A stretch of DNA of 64,000 nt, taken from Pycnopodia helianthoides. Taxonomy: Eukaryota; Echinodermata; Asteroidea; Forcipulatida; Asteriidae. The translations under genes and the position numbers were made by a program. The stretch lies in NCBI GenBank assembly GCA_032158295.1, contig CM063248.1, forward strand, positions 16,106,787-16,170,786, given 5' to 3'. This document shows, piece by piece, positions 1 to 10,770 of the stretch. Within the stretch, counting starts at the first letter, position 1. The number at the start of each line of letters is the position of its first letter. Below the pieces are notes generated by a model. That model was not told where the DNA came from. It made no database searches and worked only from the letters and a program-made list of their open reading frames with translations.

Positions 1-32
1 GCATTTTGTTATTTGATGTTCTTCATCTGCAG

Positions 33-288
33 GTTGTTTGCAATATGTGGCTGCCCATCCATTTGAAGTCCTGAAGTATTCACCAATGAAACCAAACTGA
101 AGAACCCAGCCATCCATTGAATGTTGACAAAGGCAGGACCCAGTCACCACTTGCATGACTTGTCAACTGAGTTTTGTCATTGCTACATGAACATTTTATT
201 GATCATACCTACTTGAGCTTCATGCCAGACATGTACACTTACAAATTAAGGTAAATCAACAATAATTGTTCTGCTGGATAATTATGTA
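33..288 (+). CDS. Terminal exon (3' end of an unidentified gene) plus 3'UTR
   Basis: A pyrimidine-rich acceptor (TTCTTCATCTGCAG, ending at 32) opens an exon. In the frame starting TGT at 35 it reads CLQYVAAHPFEVLKYSPMKPN and stops with TGA at 98-100. The other two frames also stop early, but this one has the most protein-like composition. The rest of the gene lies upstream of the window. The following ~190 bases have no usable frame and fit a 3'UTR ending at the AATAAA at 289. I do not recognise the protein. This exon is not repeated in the downstream segmental units, so it may belong to a separate single-copy gene. The splice site and stop are seen; the gene itself is inferred. Confidence 0.45.
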
Positions 289-294
289 AATAAA
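289..294 (+). promoter_or_regulatory. Poly(A) signal AATAAA
   Basis: A canonical AATAAA lies about 190 bases after the TGA of the exon at 33-100. It is the first such hexamer after that stop and would end that transcript. Confidence 0.4.
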
Positions 295-367
295 TTACAG
301 TTTGATTAGTTTAAATACTTTCATAATTTGTTGTACAAGTCCTTCAGAGTAATGGCGAAACATCTTG

Positions 368-610
368 TCATTGAGTCAGATCACAAATGACAAAGTAGAA
401 TGATGAACTTGTAATGTTGTTTGGACTTAACCAGTTTGAGCCAACATTTTCAAAATACCGCCCATAAGTTTGATTCTCGTAACACCAACCCGAAAATGTT
501 ACATGCAGAATATTGTTGACAAAATGAAAAATGGTGTTGGCACCAGGGTTTACGGTTCTCTTCAGAGAAATTTTGCATGGAAGCCCTCTCTGTTCACAGT
601 GTTCGGCCAT
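368..610 (-). CDS. Unidentified 80-codon ORF, possible exon
   Basis: On the minus strand an ATG at 610 opens 80 codons ending in TGA. The product contains NTIFHFVNNILHVTFSGWCY and an NQTYGRYF segment, with balanced composition and several aromatic residues. Just upstream on the same strand a TTTACAG looks like a splice acceptor. Two other minus-strand ORFs at 635-941 overlap each other and cannot both be coding. This block is absent from the equivalent place in the later segmental units, so it is either unique sequence or an insertion. I do not recognise it. Confidence 0.25.
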   Translation of the reverse strand: MAEHCEQRGLPCKISLKRTVNPGANTIFHFVNNILHVTFSGWCYENQTYGRYFENVGSNWLSPNNITSSSFYFVICDLTQ

Positions 611-1061
611 CTGCTTAGCTGTAAACCATGATAATCAATCACTAAAGAACATTGGGAGCAATTGCGGCAGCCTATCGATCTGTTGTGATCCTGGTTTGTC
701 AAACATAAGAATAAGGGTTGGGGCACAGGAAAGAGTAATTTTGATAATTAATTCCAGTAAACGTTGTCCTTGTCTGTACCGGGCCAATGAAACAAGACGC
801 TGTAAGTGAATGCTTAGTTCTCTGGAGCTTTCCGAGTGAGTCAACAAGTCCACTGCTGTTGAACTGGTCCCAAGCAGATTGTTCTGGGCGTGTTATCACT
901 CGACAGCTACACACAATAAGGACTCTATTATTTGTCTTCATCAGGCCTTCCCTCCTGAGTTCTTGATATTTGTGCCTGTTAAGACGTTTTATTGGTTAAT
1001 TGGTTTAACAAATCAGTATTAATAACTTCACATCAATTTTATGATTGCTCTTTTCACACAG

Positions 1062-1193
1062 ACATCTGCTGTCATTGTATCCAGCAAAAAGAATTGGGCC
1101 TGCTGGTTAACCATCTTGGATTGTATCTACAAGCAGACATATCTCAAGGAAAACAGAACCTCTCAAGAATCCTCTCTAAATATGTCTCTCTGA
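1062..1193 (+). CDS. Exon-like block E4, copy A (candidate C-terminal exon)
   Basis: The acceptor GCTCTTTTCACACAG ends at 1061. In frame 0 the block reads TSAVIVSSKKNWACWLTILD and continues to TGA at 1191-1193, 43 codons. The +2 frame is also open, through ICCHCIQQKELGLLVNHLGL, to a TGA at 1196-1198. It is one of three copies (also at 8970 and 18466), all with intact acceptors. A long conserved tail follows, including a possible 3'UTR intron from AAAG|GTAAAT near 1394 to TTTACAG near 1555. The frame joins in phase with exon E3 of the preceding unit, which would lie upstream of the window. No domain is recognised. It could equally be a noncoding terminal exon. Confidence 0.35.
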   Translation, partial: TSAVIVSSKKNWACWLTILDCIYKQTYLKENRTSQESSLNMSL

Positions 1194-1652
1194 CATGATG
1201 TCTGGAGGATTATGTGACATTCCCATGGAGCAAGACATTTACTTCCAGAGTTGAAGATGTAGGAGGCAGATCTTTGTTATATTGTCCTCTGAGCCATTGT
1301 TTGTAATGTTACTAAGAACACTTGAGTGACCTCATGGAGAGCCAAGCAAGTAGATACACATGTAAAGGATGCAAGTCTACACTTCCGATTAAAGGTAAAT
1401 GTAGTTATTGAAATGTACACATAGGCTCAGTAAAGTATGCAAATTGATAATTTAAAAGAACTTAATGATTTTTTTTAATTTATTTTTATTTTGTTTTATT
1501 TATAAATATGTACAATATGTTCTCTCCATGAGCACTGGTAGGTTGACCAATTTACAGTTTCAACAGGTGAGGGGTAGTGAACACTCTTTCTCAAGGGGCC
1601 TTGCCAAGAAGCTGAAACATTTTGGACAAATCCTAGAGCATGTACAGTGCTC

Positions 1653-1670
1653 AATAAACACACCAATAAA
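1653..1670 (+). promoter_or_regulatory. Two poly(A) signals, unit A
   Basis: AATAAA occurs at 1653-1658 and again at 1665-1670, about 460 bases after the E4 stop, in a block conserved in the other two units. It marks the likely 3' end of the E4 transcript. Confidence 0.4.
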
Positions 1671-1889
1671 GCAGTGAAGGAAGACTGCATCTATCAGTAA
1701 TCTGTTCTATATTCAAACTGAGTTATAAATGTTTAGCCGTTGTTGTTTTTAAGGAAGATGTTGACATTATTTTAGTGTTTAGTGTTTGACATTTGTTCAG
1801 AGTTGTACCAATCAAGATTAGGGCCCCATTTCATGGCACTGCTTGATGGTACAGACTGCTAAATGTTCAAAGGCCACTCATGTGCCATC

Positions 1890-3170
1890 TCTTGAATTTT
1901 CTGGAAGTACAAAGTGTGCAGTCAGCGAAAAAAATGGAAACCTAATGATTTTTTAACTCTTAAATTGTTTGTAGTTCGGTGTTTGCTGTCTTATAAAATT
2001 TTCCAAAACACCTGTTGTCCAGTCCCTCAAAACGAATCTCAACATATCTATGTCCAATGATTTTGCCAACAGTAAAATATTTGAGCCAATGTTGTGGCAT
2101 CTTTTAAATTTTTCGAAATCACATGTTAATCAGTCTCTTAAAAACTTGCCAGCCCATCTTTAAACTGTTCCTGAGCTGTATTTGTGTCGTTTCCTAAATT
2201 TTCCTAAAGCAGATGTCTGTCCAGTGCCTCAAAAACTTTCCAGTTTATGAATTTCCAACACTCAAACGGTTTCTAACTTGATATTGTGGACAGTGGTGTC
2301 TCTGTAATTTTCCCAAAGAACTTGTTGTCCAGTCCTTCAAACACTTGCCAACTTATTGATTTGTCAACTCTCAAGTTGTTCCTGAGTTGATGCCGGGTCA
2401 ACACTGAAATTTGATTTGATTTTTAACCTCTTGTATTATTTTTACTAACCTTTATTGCACCATCTCTTAAATTTTCCAAAGTCCCTAAAAAACTTACCAA
2501 CCTGATGATTTTTCGAATAAGAAAATGTTCCTGAGCTGATTTTTTGCTGTATCATAAGTTTTTCCAAACAGCTGGTTGTCCAGTCCCTCAAAACTTACCA
2601 CCCTCATGATTTTTCAACTCTCAAATTGTTCCAGACCCAATGTTGTGTCGTCTCTTAAATTTCCTAAAGCACTTGTTGTCCAGTCCCTCAAAACTTGCCA
2701 TCGCAATGACCTTTTCAAAATTCAAATTGTTCACGAGTCGATGTTGTGATGGCTGTAAATTTTTTCTAAAGTGTACAATGTCCATTCCCTCTAAAACTTG
2801 TCAACTTGAAGATTTTTTAAACTGTCAAAATGTTCCTAATTCGATGTTGTGCTGTGTCTTTATACTTCTTAAAACACGTGTTGACCAGTACCCCTAAAAC
2901 TTCCTGATATAATATTTCTACTCTCAAATTGTTTTTCAAATTGTTGTCTACTACATCAAACACTTTACATATATGATTTTTCAACTGATAAATATTATAA
3001 CAGCTGATGTTGTGCCTTCTCTGTAATTTTCCCTCTGTACATGTTGTACAGTCCCTCCAAAAATTGCAAACTCTATGGTTATGTTGTACTTCTCTATTAA
3101 TTTCCAAACTAATGTTGTGACATCTCCGGAAACCATTCCAGGTTGATGCAGTACTGTTCGGATCATTTCC
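1890..3170 (+). repeat. ~100-bp minisatellite, copy A
   Basis: About 12-13 degenerate units. Recurrent landmarks are TTGTTGTCCAGTCCCTCAAA, CTTGCCAACCTGATGATTTT, CAACTCTCAAATTGTTCC and TCTCTTAAATTTTCC, spaced to give a ~100-bp period. The same array follows E4 in each of the three units. Indels break every frame, so the ORFs here are chance. Confidence 0.8.
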
Positions 3171-3179
3171 AAAACTCTG

Positions 3180-4080
3180 CATTACTCGAAACACAGCAGA
3201 AAGTCTGTGTGACGTCACAAAATTTTTCTTATTGATGTGGACCCTGCTTCACTCAAAATAAAGGAAAAAGTCTGTTTTACCGCAAAGATTTTTCTTATTA
3301 GTGTAGACCCAGCGTCACTCAAAACACAGGAGAAAGTCTGTGTGACAGGGCAAAGTTTTTCTTATTGCTGAGACTCTGCATCAATCCAAATATAGGGGAA
3401 AGTCTGTGTGATCGTGCAGATTTTTTCTTATAGGGGTAGAGTCTGCGTCACTCCAAACACAGGAGAAAGTCTGTGTGATGGCGCAGAATTTTTATATTGA
3501 TGTAGACTCTGTGTCACTCCAAATATAGGAGAAAGTCTGTTTTACTGCACAGATTTTTCATATTGATTTAGACTCTGTGTTGCTCTGCGCTCAGGAGGAA
3601 GTTTGTGTGATGGCGCAGATTTTTCTATTTCATATAGTCTCTGCTTCACTCCAAATACTTGAGAATTTGTTTTATGACGGCTCAGATTTGTTTTGTTGAT
3701 GTAGACTCTAGGTCAATCCAATCACAGAAGAAAGTTTGATTTACTGCATCAATTTTTCTTATTGATGTAGACTCTGTGTCACCCCAAAAGCAGGAGAAAG
3801 TCTGTGTGAGGGCGCAGATTTTTCTTATTAATAAAGACTTTATGTCCCTCCAAACACAGGAGAAAATTTGTGTGACAGCACAGATTTTTAGTGTTGATGT
3901 AGATTCTGTTTCACTCTAAACACATGAGAAAGTTTGTGTGACAGTGCAGATTTTTTCTGATTGATTTAGACTCTGCGTTACTCCAAACACATGAGAATTT
4001 TCTGTGTGACAGTGAAGAATTTCTTTTTGTTGTAGACTCTGTGTCACTCCAAACAGGAGAAAGTCTGTGTCTCAAGACCA
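3180..4080 (+). repeat. 66-bp minisatellite, block A1
   Basis: Tandem degenerate units built on GATGTAGACTCTGCATCACT, CCAAACACAGGAGAAAGTCT, GTGTGATGGCACAG and ATTTTTCTTATT. The consensus period is 66 bp. It begins where the ~100-bp array ends and runs up to a recurrent spacer carrying CCATTCCAAGTTGATG that precedes the exon-like block at 4231. Confidence 0.85.
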
Positions 4081-4230
4081 TACCAGGCTGATGCAGAACT
4101 GTTCAGATCATTTCACAAAAAAAAAAAAAAAAAATCCAATCTTTCGCAACCATTCCAAGTTGATGCTGTTCTGTTGAAATCATATTTGCCATTTGATGAA
4201 TTGACGAGGGTGTGTCTTATTTTTGTACAG

Positions 4231-4349
4231 ATTATTCAGAGCAGTATCTATCTTGAACAAGAGCCTCTTTCACCAGTAGATGCATCTAACAAAGTCAACT
4301 TAGATTGTCATGTTTGGGATGGCTATGCATCACTCCCTCCTTGTCTGAG
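4231..4349 (+). other. Exon-like block E1, copy 1
   Basis: The acceptor TCTTATTTTTGTACAG ends at 4230 and the donor CTGAG|GTAAGA follows 4349, giving 119 nt. One frame is open and ends KVNLDCHVWDGYASLPPCLR. Related blocks occur at 5807, 21900, 24448, 25256 and 27122, and more distantly at 6175 and 23212. Splice borders are kept better than the reading frame across copies: some lose 4 nt after GTCATG and one has an in-frame TAG. That favours a noncoding or decayed exon. Confidence 0.4.
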
Positions 4350-5640
4350 GTAAGATTATTTTCTATTGATGTTGACTCTACATTGCTGTTAACACATGAG
4401 TTTTTGTGTGTGCGACTGCTACAAACACTACAAACTTTGTTTGTGACTGCGCAAACTTTTCTTAGTGATGTAAACTATTGGTTAATCGAAACACAGCAGA
4501 AAGTCTGTGCAATAGCACAGATTTTTCTTACTGATGTAGACCCTGCGTCACTCCAAATACAGAAGAAAAACTTTGTGACTGCACAGATTTTTCTTATTGA
4601 TGTAGACTCTAGGTTGCTCTTAACACATTAGAAATTTTGTGTGACTTTGCAGATTTTTCTTATAGATGTAATCTTTTGGTCCATCGAAACACAGCAGAAA
4701 GTCTGTGCAATAGCACAGATTTTTCTTACTGATGTAGACCCTGCGTCACTCCAAATACAGGAGAATAACTGTGTGACTGCACAGATTTTTCTTATTGATG
4801 TAGTCTCTGGGTTGCTCTTTACACAGCAGAAAGTTTGTTTGGCTGTGCAGAATTGTTCTTTTGATGTTGACTCTGCGTCACTCCAAACACATGTGAACTT
4901 TCTATATGACTGCTCATATTTTTATGATTGATGTAAACTATTGGTCAATCGAAACACAGGAGAAAGTCTAAGTGATAGCACAGATTTTTCTTACTGATGT
5001 AGACTCTGCGTCACTCCAAATACAGGAGAAAAACTGCATTGGCACAGATTTTTTCTTCTCGATGTAGACTCTGGGTTGCTCTTCATACAGCAGAAAGTTT
5101 GTGAGACAGCGCAGAATTGTTCTTTTGAAGTTGACTCTGCGTCACTCCAAACAGATGTGAACATTCTGTGTGACTGCGCAGAGTTTTCTTATTGATGTAT
5201 ACTCAAGGTTGCTCTTCATACAGCAGAAAGTTTTTGTGACTGCACAGAATTGTTCTTTTGATGTTGAGTCTGCGTCACTCCAAACACATGTGAACTTTCT
5301 ATATGACTGCTCAGAGTTTTCTTATTGATGAAGACTCTGGGTCACTCAAGTTATAGGAGAAATTTGTGTGTCGGGGCAGAGTTTTTCTTTTTGTTGATGT
5401 CTCTTCGTCACTCCAAACTTAGGAGAAAGATTGCGTCTAAAAAAAACCATTCCAGGTTGATGCAGAACTGTTCAGATCATTTCAAAAACATCTTTGTCCA
5501 ATCTGATGCAACCATTCCAAGTTGGATGTTTTCTGTCAAAATAATTTTTGCCAATTGATGAATTGACGACAGTGTATTTTCTGTGTGACAGTGAAGAATT
5601 TCTTTTTGTTGTAGACTCTGTGTCACTCCAAACACAGGAG
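4350..5640 (+). repeat. 66-bp minisatellite, block A2
   Basis: Continues the 66-bp family after the E1 donor with more diverged units, including variants with GGTTGCTCTTAACACAGCAG and a GTTGACTCTGCGTCACTCC form. Several ORFs of 77-108 codons arise only because the unit length is a multiple of three. Confidence 0.8.
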
Positions 5641-5806
5641 AAAGTCTGTGTCTCAAGACCATACCAGGTTGATGCAGAACTGTTCAGATCATTTAAATTT
5701 TTTTTTTAAATCCAATCTTTCGCAACCATTCCAAGTTGATGTTGTTCTGTTGAAATCATATTTGCCATTCGATGAATTGACGAGGGTGTGTCTTATTTTT
5801 GTGCAG

Positions 5807-5925
5807 ATTATTCAGAGCAGCATCTATCTTGAACAAGAGCCTCTTTCACCAGTAGATGCATCTAACAAAGTCAACTTAGATTGTCATGTTTGGGATGGCT
5901 ATGCATCACTCCCTCCTTGTCTGAG
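5807..5925 (+). other. Exon-like block E1, copy 2
   Basis: 119 nt, nearly identical to the copy at 4231, with acceptor TTTTTGTGCAG and donor CTGAG|GTAAGA both intact. It follows the same spacer (CCATTCCAAGTTGATG, then a GATGAATTGACGAGG block). The near-identity indicates recent local duplication of spacer plus exon. Its function is unknown. Confidence 0.4.
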
Positions 5926-6120
5926 GTAAGACTTTTTCTTAAACTATGGGTCACTCCAAACACAGCAGAAAGTCTGTGTGAACAGACTTTTTGCTGACTT
6001 TTGAGTTACACAGAATATACATCACTCCAAATAAAAAGAAAGTCTTTGTGACAGCACAAATATTTCTTATTGATGTAGACTCTGGGTCATTCCAAACTTT
6101 GCAAACTAAAATTGTGCTAT
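5926..6120 (+). repeat. 66-bp minisatellite remnant
   Basis: Two to three degenerate 66-bp units (ATTGATGTAGACTCTGGGTC, CACAGCAGAAAGTCTGTGTG) between the E1 donor and the spacer before the next exon-like block. Confidence 0.6.
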
Positions 6121-6174
6121 CCCCGAAAACATTTGATGAAATGTTTAATGCAGTGTGTCTTATTTTGTTTGCAG

Positions 6175-6280
6175 ATTACTGATTGAAGATCAGAATCCAT
6201 CACAAAGCAGATGCTTCTTTGAAGGTCAACTTGGATTGTCATGTTTTGGGATGGATGTGCATCCCCCCTCCTTGTCTGAG
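6175..6280 (+). other. Exon-like block E2, copy 1
   Basis: The acceptor TCTTATTTTGTTTGCAG ends at 6174 and the donor CTGAG|GTATGT follows 6280, giving 106 nt. The 3' half (GTCAACTTGGATTGTCATG ... CTCCTTGTCTGAG) is clearly related to E1. A near-identical copy lies at 23212. No protein is recognised. Confidence 0.35.
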
Positions 6281-6489
6281 GTATGTTGAAAAAGTGAATT
6301 CTTCTTAGTGTTGAAACTCTACACTTAACCTGTTGTTATATATATCTCGGCCACACCGGCCATGTACACATGCAAAAAGATAGCGGCCTCTCAAATTGGT
6401 TTCAAGACTACCTTTCCAAAGGAAAAAAGATCCGTACCTTGAAATCATTTTTAACTTAAATTTGTGCCATCTCTCGAAAACATTCCAAG

Positions 6490-6745
6490 TTGATATGCAC
6501 TGCTAAAATCATTTTGCATCACTCTAAACACTTTAGAGATTTGATGTGTGGACACATAATTTTTGTTGTTGATGTAGACTCTGGGTTGCTCTTAACAGCA
6601 GAAAGTTTCTATGACGGCATATATTTTTTCTTATTGATGAAGATGCTGCGCCACTCCAAACACTCTAGAGATTTGATGTGTCAGCACAAAATTCTTGTTG
6701 CTGATGTAGAGTCAGTGTGCAACACAGATGTTTCTTTTCTATGTA
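6490..6745 (+). repeat. Degenerate 66-bp minisatellite before E0
   Basis: Three to four poor units with GTTGATGTAGACTCTGGGTT, CACTCTAGAGATTTGATGTG and CAGCACAAAATTCTTG. The last unit supplies the TTTCTTTTCTATGTAG acceptor of the following candidate exon, showing how this repeat can donate splice sites. 15640-15865 is the paralogous stretch. Confidence 0.55.
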
Positions 6746-6746
6746 G

Positions 6747-6854
6747 AGTCTGAATCATTGCAAAGACAGGAGAGTGTCTCTGCAACAGAAGAGTGTCTGT
6801 GTTTCAAATACCAGATGACTGTAAGCTTGCCTGATGTACCTGACACCAACAAAA
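6747..6854 (+). CDS. Candidate coding exon E0, unit A
   Basis: The acceptor TTTCTTTTCTATGTAG ends at 6746. The open frame reads ESESLQRQESVSATEECLCF and continues through MTVSLPDVPDTNK. Two donors are possible: ACT|GTAAGC after 6820 has the better consensus, while AAAA|GTACTT after 6854 is weak. Only the weak donor keeps frame with E3 at 7016; the good one leads to a stop. The paralogue at 15869-15976 is almost identical and the same length. No family is recognised. Confidence 0.35.
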
Positions 6855-7015
6855 GTACTTGTTGGATTGTTTCATTGTTTGTTTTAACCCGCAATGGACT
6901 GTCACTTTTTTGGAACATGTTCTTGAGGTTGAACTAGAATATCAGAGAGGAGGGTATAACATGAACTGTTTCAAGAGTCTTTCTTACTTTGACTTGTATT
7001 CTTTTCTTTTGGCAG

Positions 7016-7122
7016 AAACCCAGGAAAACAAAAAAAGAAGAGGGATAAATGACTGCATCAAGCGAGGAAGTGAACCAGATATTCCTTACTGCGTAACTGA
7101 ACCAGAGGCAGGAGATGTCTTT
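7016..7122 (+). CDS. Candidate coding exon E3, unit A
   Basis: A strong acceptor (CTTTTCTTTTGGCAG) and donor (TTT|GTAAGT) bound 107 nt that are fully open in one frame: TQENKKRRGINDC, then IKRGSEPDIPYCVTEPEAGD and VF. The paralogue at 16138 has equal length and is also open, with several amino-acid changes clustered at the start and near the end. The phase fits E0 (1 nt carried over) and E4 (phase 0). It is the best coding candidate in the left third, but no domain is recognised. Confidence 0.45.
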
Positions 7123-7690
7123 GTAAGTATTGGAATAAATCTGAGTTCTTTGTCCGCTATCATTTAGACTTAAACTTATCTTTACATTTAAGCATTATAT
7201 GGAATTATTTGTGAGTCTTAGTAAAGAATTGATAAACAAATCTTGTAGAACTTTGACTGCCAAACTGAAGTTTTGTTGTTGATTTCAATGCAAAACTTAA
7301 GCATGCTGAAAGCTGATACTTCCAAACATCTAAAGTCATATATTCATGCTGTCATTGATATATTTTTGCTTGATTATAAAGGAGTTGTAGATTTGAGACT
7401 AGGGGTCATTTGGGGGTAAAAAAAAAGCTTTGCTTGAATCAACCTTTGGCAACAGGTTTTTTGTTTAATTGAAAAATTGAAGTAGAGTTCAAATTGTGGA
7501 AGTTTGACAGTCTTGCAATGAATACCCGACTAGCCAATGTACAAGTTCTTCCAAACAGCCTTTGTTAAATCATCATGTAATAATTGGAGTGGTGTTTTGC
7601 TCTTCTGAGCTTAGGTCATTGCACAAGAAAAGTTATCAAGCCCAGTGGATAGTTTGTAGTTATTTAATTAGAAAATCTTAACCTTTTTGA
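7123..7690 (+). other. Gene-free spacer conserved between units A and B
   Basis: Intron-like, AT-rich single-copy-looking sequence after the E3 donor. It is shared almost base for base with 16245-16830 apart from small indels. I see no ORF, RNA gene or tandem repeat. It is useful as an alignment anchor for dating the segmental duplication. Confidence 0.5.
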
Positions 7691-8750
7691 ACTTACTGAT
7701 GACATACACATGTATATTGCGGATCAGCAGAGTAAGAAAGCCTTGATGATTGGTTGTAGTTAGATGCAGCAACTGTAGTTTACTAGGGTTAGTAGTTGAA
7801 CATAGAGACGAGATGTATATGTAGATTGTAGACCAGCAGAGTAAGAAAGCCTTGATGATTGGTTGTAGTTAGATGCGGCAACTGTAGTTTAAGCCCTAGC
7901 AAACTACAGTTGCTGCATCTAACTACAACCAATTATCAAGGCTTGGTTACTCTTCTGATCTACAACCTACGTACATCTCGTCAGTATGTTCAACTACTAA
8001 CTCTAGCAAACTACAGTTGCTGCATCTAACTACAACCAATTATCAAGGCTTGGTTACTCTTCTGATCTACAACCTACGTACATCTCGTCAGTTCGTTCAA
8101 CTACTAACGCTAGTAAACAACAGTTGCTGGATCTAAGTACACCCAATCATCAAGGCTTTCTTACTCTGCTGGTCCGCAATCTACGTACATCTCGTCAGTA
8201 TGTTAAATGAGTAACCCTAGTAAACTACAGTTGCTGCATCTAACTACAACCGATCCTCAAGGCCTGCTTACTCTTCTGTTCTACAATCTACAACATCTTG
8301 TCTGTAAGTTCAACTACTAGTAGTTGAACATACTGATGAGATGTACAAATGTAGAATGCAGACCAGAAGGGTAACAAAGCTTGTCAATTGGTAACAGTTA
8401 GACGCAGCAACTGTAGTTTACTAAGGGTAGAAGTTGAACTTACAGGCGTGAGATGTACATAGATTGTGGACCAGCAAAGTAACGAAGCCTTGACGATTGG
8501 TTGTAGTTGGTCTCTGCTACTGTAGTTTTCTAGGGTTAGTTGTTGAACTCACAGACGAGACGTACATGAAGATTGCAGACCAGCAGAGTAACCAAGCCTT
8601 GATGATTGGTTGTAGTTAGATGAAGGAACTTTTTTTTAAATTAGGGTTAATCGTTTAACTTACTGACGAGATGTACATGTAGATTGTACAGCAGAAGGGT
8701 AAGCAGGTCTTGTTAGTTGGTTGTAGTTGAAACTTGTCAATTGAAATGAT
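7690..8750. repeat. ~109-bp minisatellite with an inverted core
   Basis: Units contain GATGATTGGTTGTAGTTAGA, GCAACTGTAGTTTACTAGGG, TTAGTAGTTGAACATACTGA and GACCAGCAGAGTAAGCAAGC, with a period of about 109 bp. Units are + from the start to ~7895, reverse-complemented from ~7895 to ~8318, then + again. Both junctions are visible; the second is the short palindrome CAACTACTAGTAGTTG at 8311-8326. The equivalent array in unit B is all in one orientation. Confidence 0.85.
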
Positions 8751-8969
8751 TGCAGTCAAAAAGAAAAAATGCTGTGCTGTTCCTTAAAAGTGACAATTTA
8801 TTTAACACTTTAACACATTTACTACATTTTGAAATAAATTGCTGTCATTATTCTACTTAAAATGGTAGCAATGAAAATTGTGCATGTTACGAGCTTTACT
8901 GCGGTAAGTGGTAACACAAAAACATTATAATAACTTAGCGTCTATTTTATGATTGCTCTTTTCACACAG

Positions 8970-9107
8970 ACATCTGCTGTCAATTGTATCCAGCAAAAAG
9001 AATTGGGCCTGCTGGTTAACCATCTTGGATTGTATCTACTAGCAGACATATCTCAAGGAAAACAGAACCTCTCAAGACTCCTTTCTAAATATGTCTCTCT
9101 GACATGA
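8970..9107 (+). CDS. Exon-like block E4, copy B (frame-altered)
   Basis: Acceptor TCTTTTCACACAG ends at 8969. One extra A (GTCAATTG instead of GTCATTG) shifts the frame relative to copies A and C. The reading becomes TSAVNCIQQKELGLLVNHLG and ends at TGA 9105-9107, 45 codons. This is the E4 that would follow E3 of unit A. The shift exchanges one open frame for the other rather than truncating early. The block may be decayed or noncoding. Confidence 0.3.
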   Translation, partial: TSAVNCIQQKELGLLVNHLGLYLLADISQGKQNLSRLLSKYVSLT

Positions 9108-9518
9108 TGTCTGGAGGATTATGTGACAACTCCATGGAGCAAGACATTTACATCCAGAGTTGAAGATGTAGGAGGCAGATCTTTGTTATATCTTGTCCTA
9201 TGAGCCATTGATTGTTACTAAGAACACTTGAGTGACCTCATGGAGAGCCAAGCAAGTAGATACACATGTAAGGATGCAAGTCTATACTTCCAAATAAAGG
9301 TAAATGTAGTTATTGAGATGTACACATAGGCTCTTCAAATATGCAAAGGGATAAATTAAAAGAACTTCTAAATAAGTTTAAGTTCTCTCCGTGAGCACTG
9401 GTAGGTTGACCAATTTGCAGTTTCAACAGGTGAGGGTTAGTGAACACTCTTTCCCAAGGGACCTTGCCAAGAAGTTGCTGAAACATTTTGGACAAATCCT
9501 AGAGCATGTACAGTACTC

Positions 9519-9524
9519 AATAAA
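9519..9524 (+). promoter_or_regulatory. Poly(A) signal, unit B
   Basis: AATAAA within the conserved E4 tail. The second hexamer of unit A has mutated to AATGAA here. Confidence 0.35.
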
Positions 9525-9739
9525 CACACCAATGAAGCAGTGAAGGAAGACCACATTTATCAGTACTCTGTTCTATATTCAAACTGACTTACAATTGATT
9601 AGCCGTTGCTGTTTTTAAGGAAGATGTTGACATTTAGTGTTTAGTGTTTGACATTTGGTAAGAGTAGTACCAATCAAGATTAGGGCCCAATTTCATGGCA
9701 CTGCTTGTTGGTACAGACCACTAAATGTTCAAGGGTCAC

Positions 9740-10770
9740 TCATGTGCCATCTCTTGAATTTTCTGGAAGTACACGGTGTCCAGTCAGCCCCAAAACTGAA
9801 AACCTAATGATTTTTTAATTCGCAAGTTGTTTGTCATTCGGTATTCGCTGTCTTATAAAATTTTCCAAAACACCTGTTGTCCAGTCCCTCAAAACGAATC
9901 TCAACATATCTATGTCCAATGATTTTGCCAACAGTAAAATATTTGAGCCAATGTGGTGGCATCTTTTAAATTTTTTTGAAATCACACGTTAATCAGTCTC
10001 TTAAAAACTTGGCCATCTTTAAATTGTTCTTGAGCTGATTTTGTGCCGTTTCCTTAATTTTCCCAAAGCAGATGTCTGTCCAGTGCCTCAAAAACTTTCC
10101 AATTTATTAATTTCCAACACTCAAACGGTTTCTAACTTGATATTGTGGACAGTGGTGTCTCTGTAATTTTCCCAAAGAACTTGTTGTCCAGTCCTTCAAA
10201 CACTTGCCAACTTATTGATTTGTCAACTCTCAAGTTGTTCCTGAGTTGATGCCGGGTCAACCCTTAAATTTGATTTGATTTTTAACCTCTCAAATTGTTT
10301 TTTTACGGACCTTTATTGTACCATCTCTTAAATTTTCCAAACTTGCCAACCTGATGATTTTTTTGAATTACAAAATGTTCCTGAGCCGATGTTATGCTGT
10401 ATCAACTGTTTCTAAAGAACTGGTTGTCCAGTCCCTCAAAACTTACCATCCTCATGATTTTTCAACTCTCAAATTGTTCCAGACCCAATGTTGTGTCGTC
10501 TCTTAAATTTCCTAAAACACTTGTTGTCCAGTCCCTCAAAACTTGCCATCGCAATGACCTTTTCAAAATTCAAATTGTTCACGAGTCGATGTTGTGATGG
10601 CTATAAATTTTTTCCAAAGTGTATGATGTCCATTCCCTCAAAAACTTGCAAACTTAAAGATTTGTTTAAATGTCAAAATATTCCTAATTCGCTAATGTGC
10701 CGTGTCTTTATACTTCTTAAAACATGTGTTGACCAGTACCCCAAAACTTCCTGATATAATATTTCTACAT
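9740..10770 (+). repeat. ~100-bp minisatellite, copy B
   Basis: Same family and order of units as 1890-3170, so it is orthologous within the segmental duplication. It is shorter than copy A because the final units, which in A run to 3170, are missing. The array passes directly into the 66-bp family. Confidence 0.8.

Noticed and set aside
635..941. Two overlapping minus-strand ORFs of 72 and 80 codons
   Set aside because: They overlap in different frames with no splice or homology support; at most one could be real, and neither is recognised.
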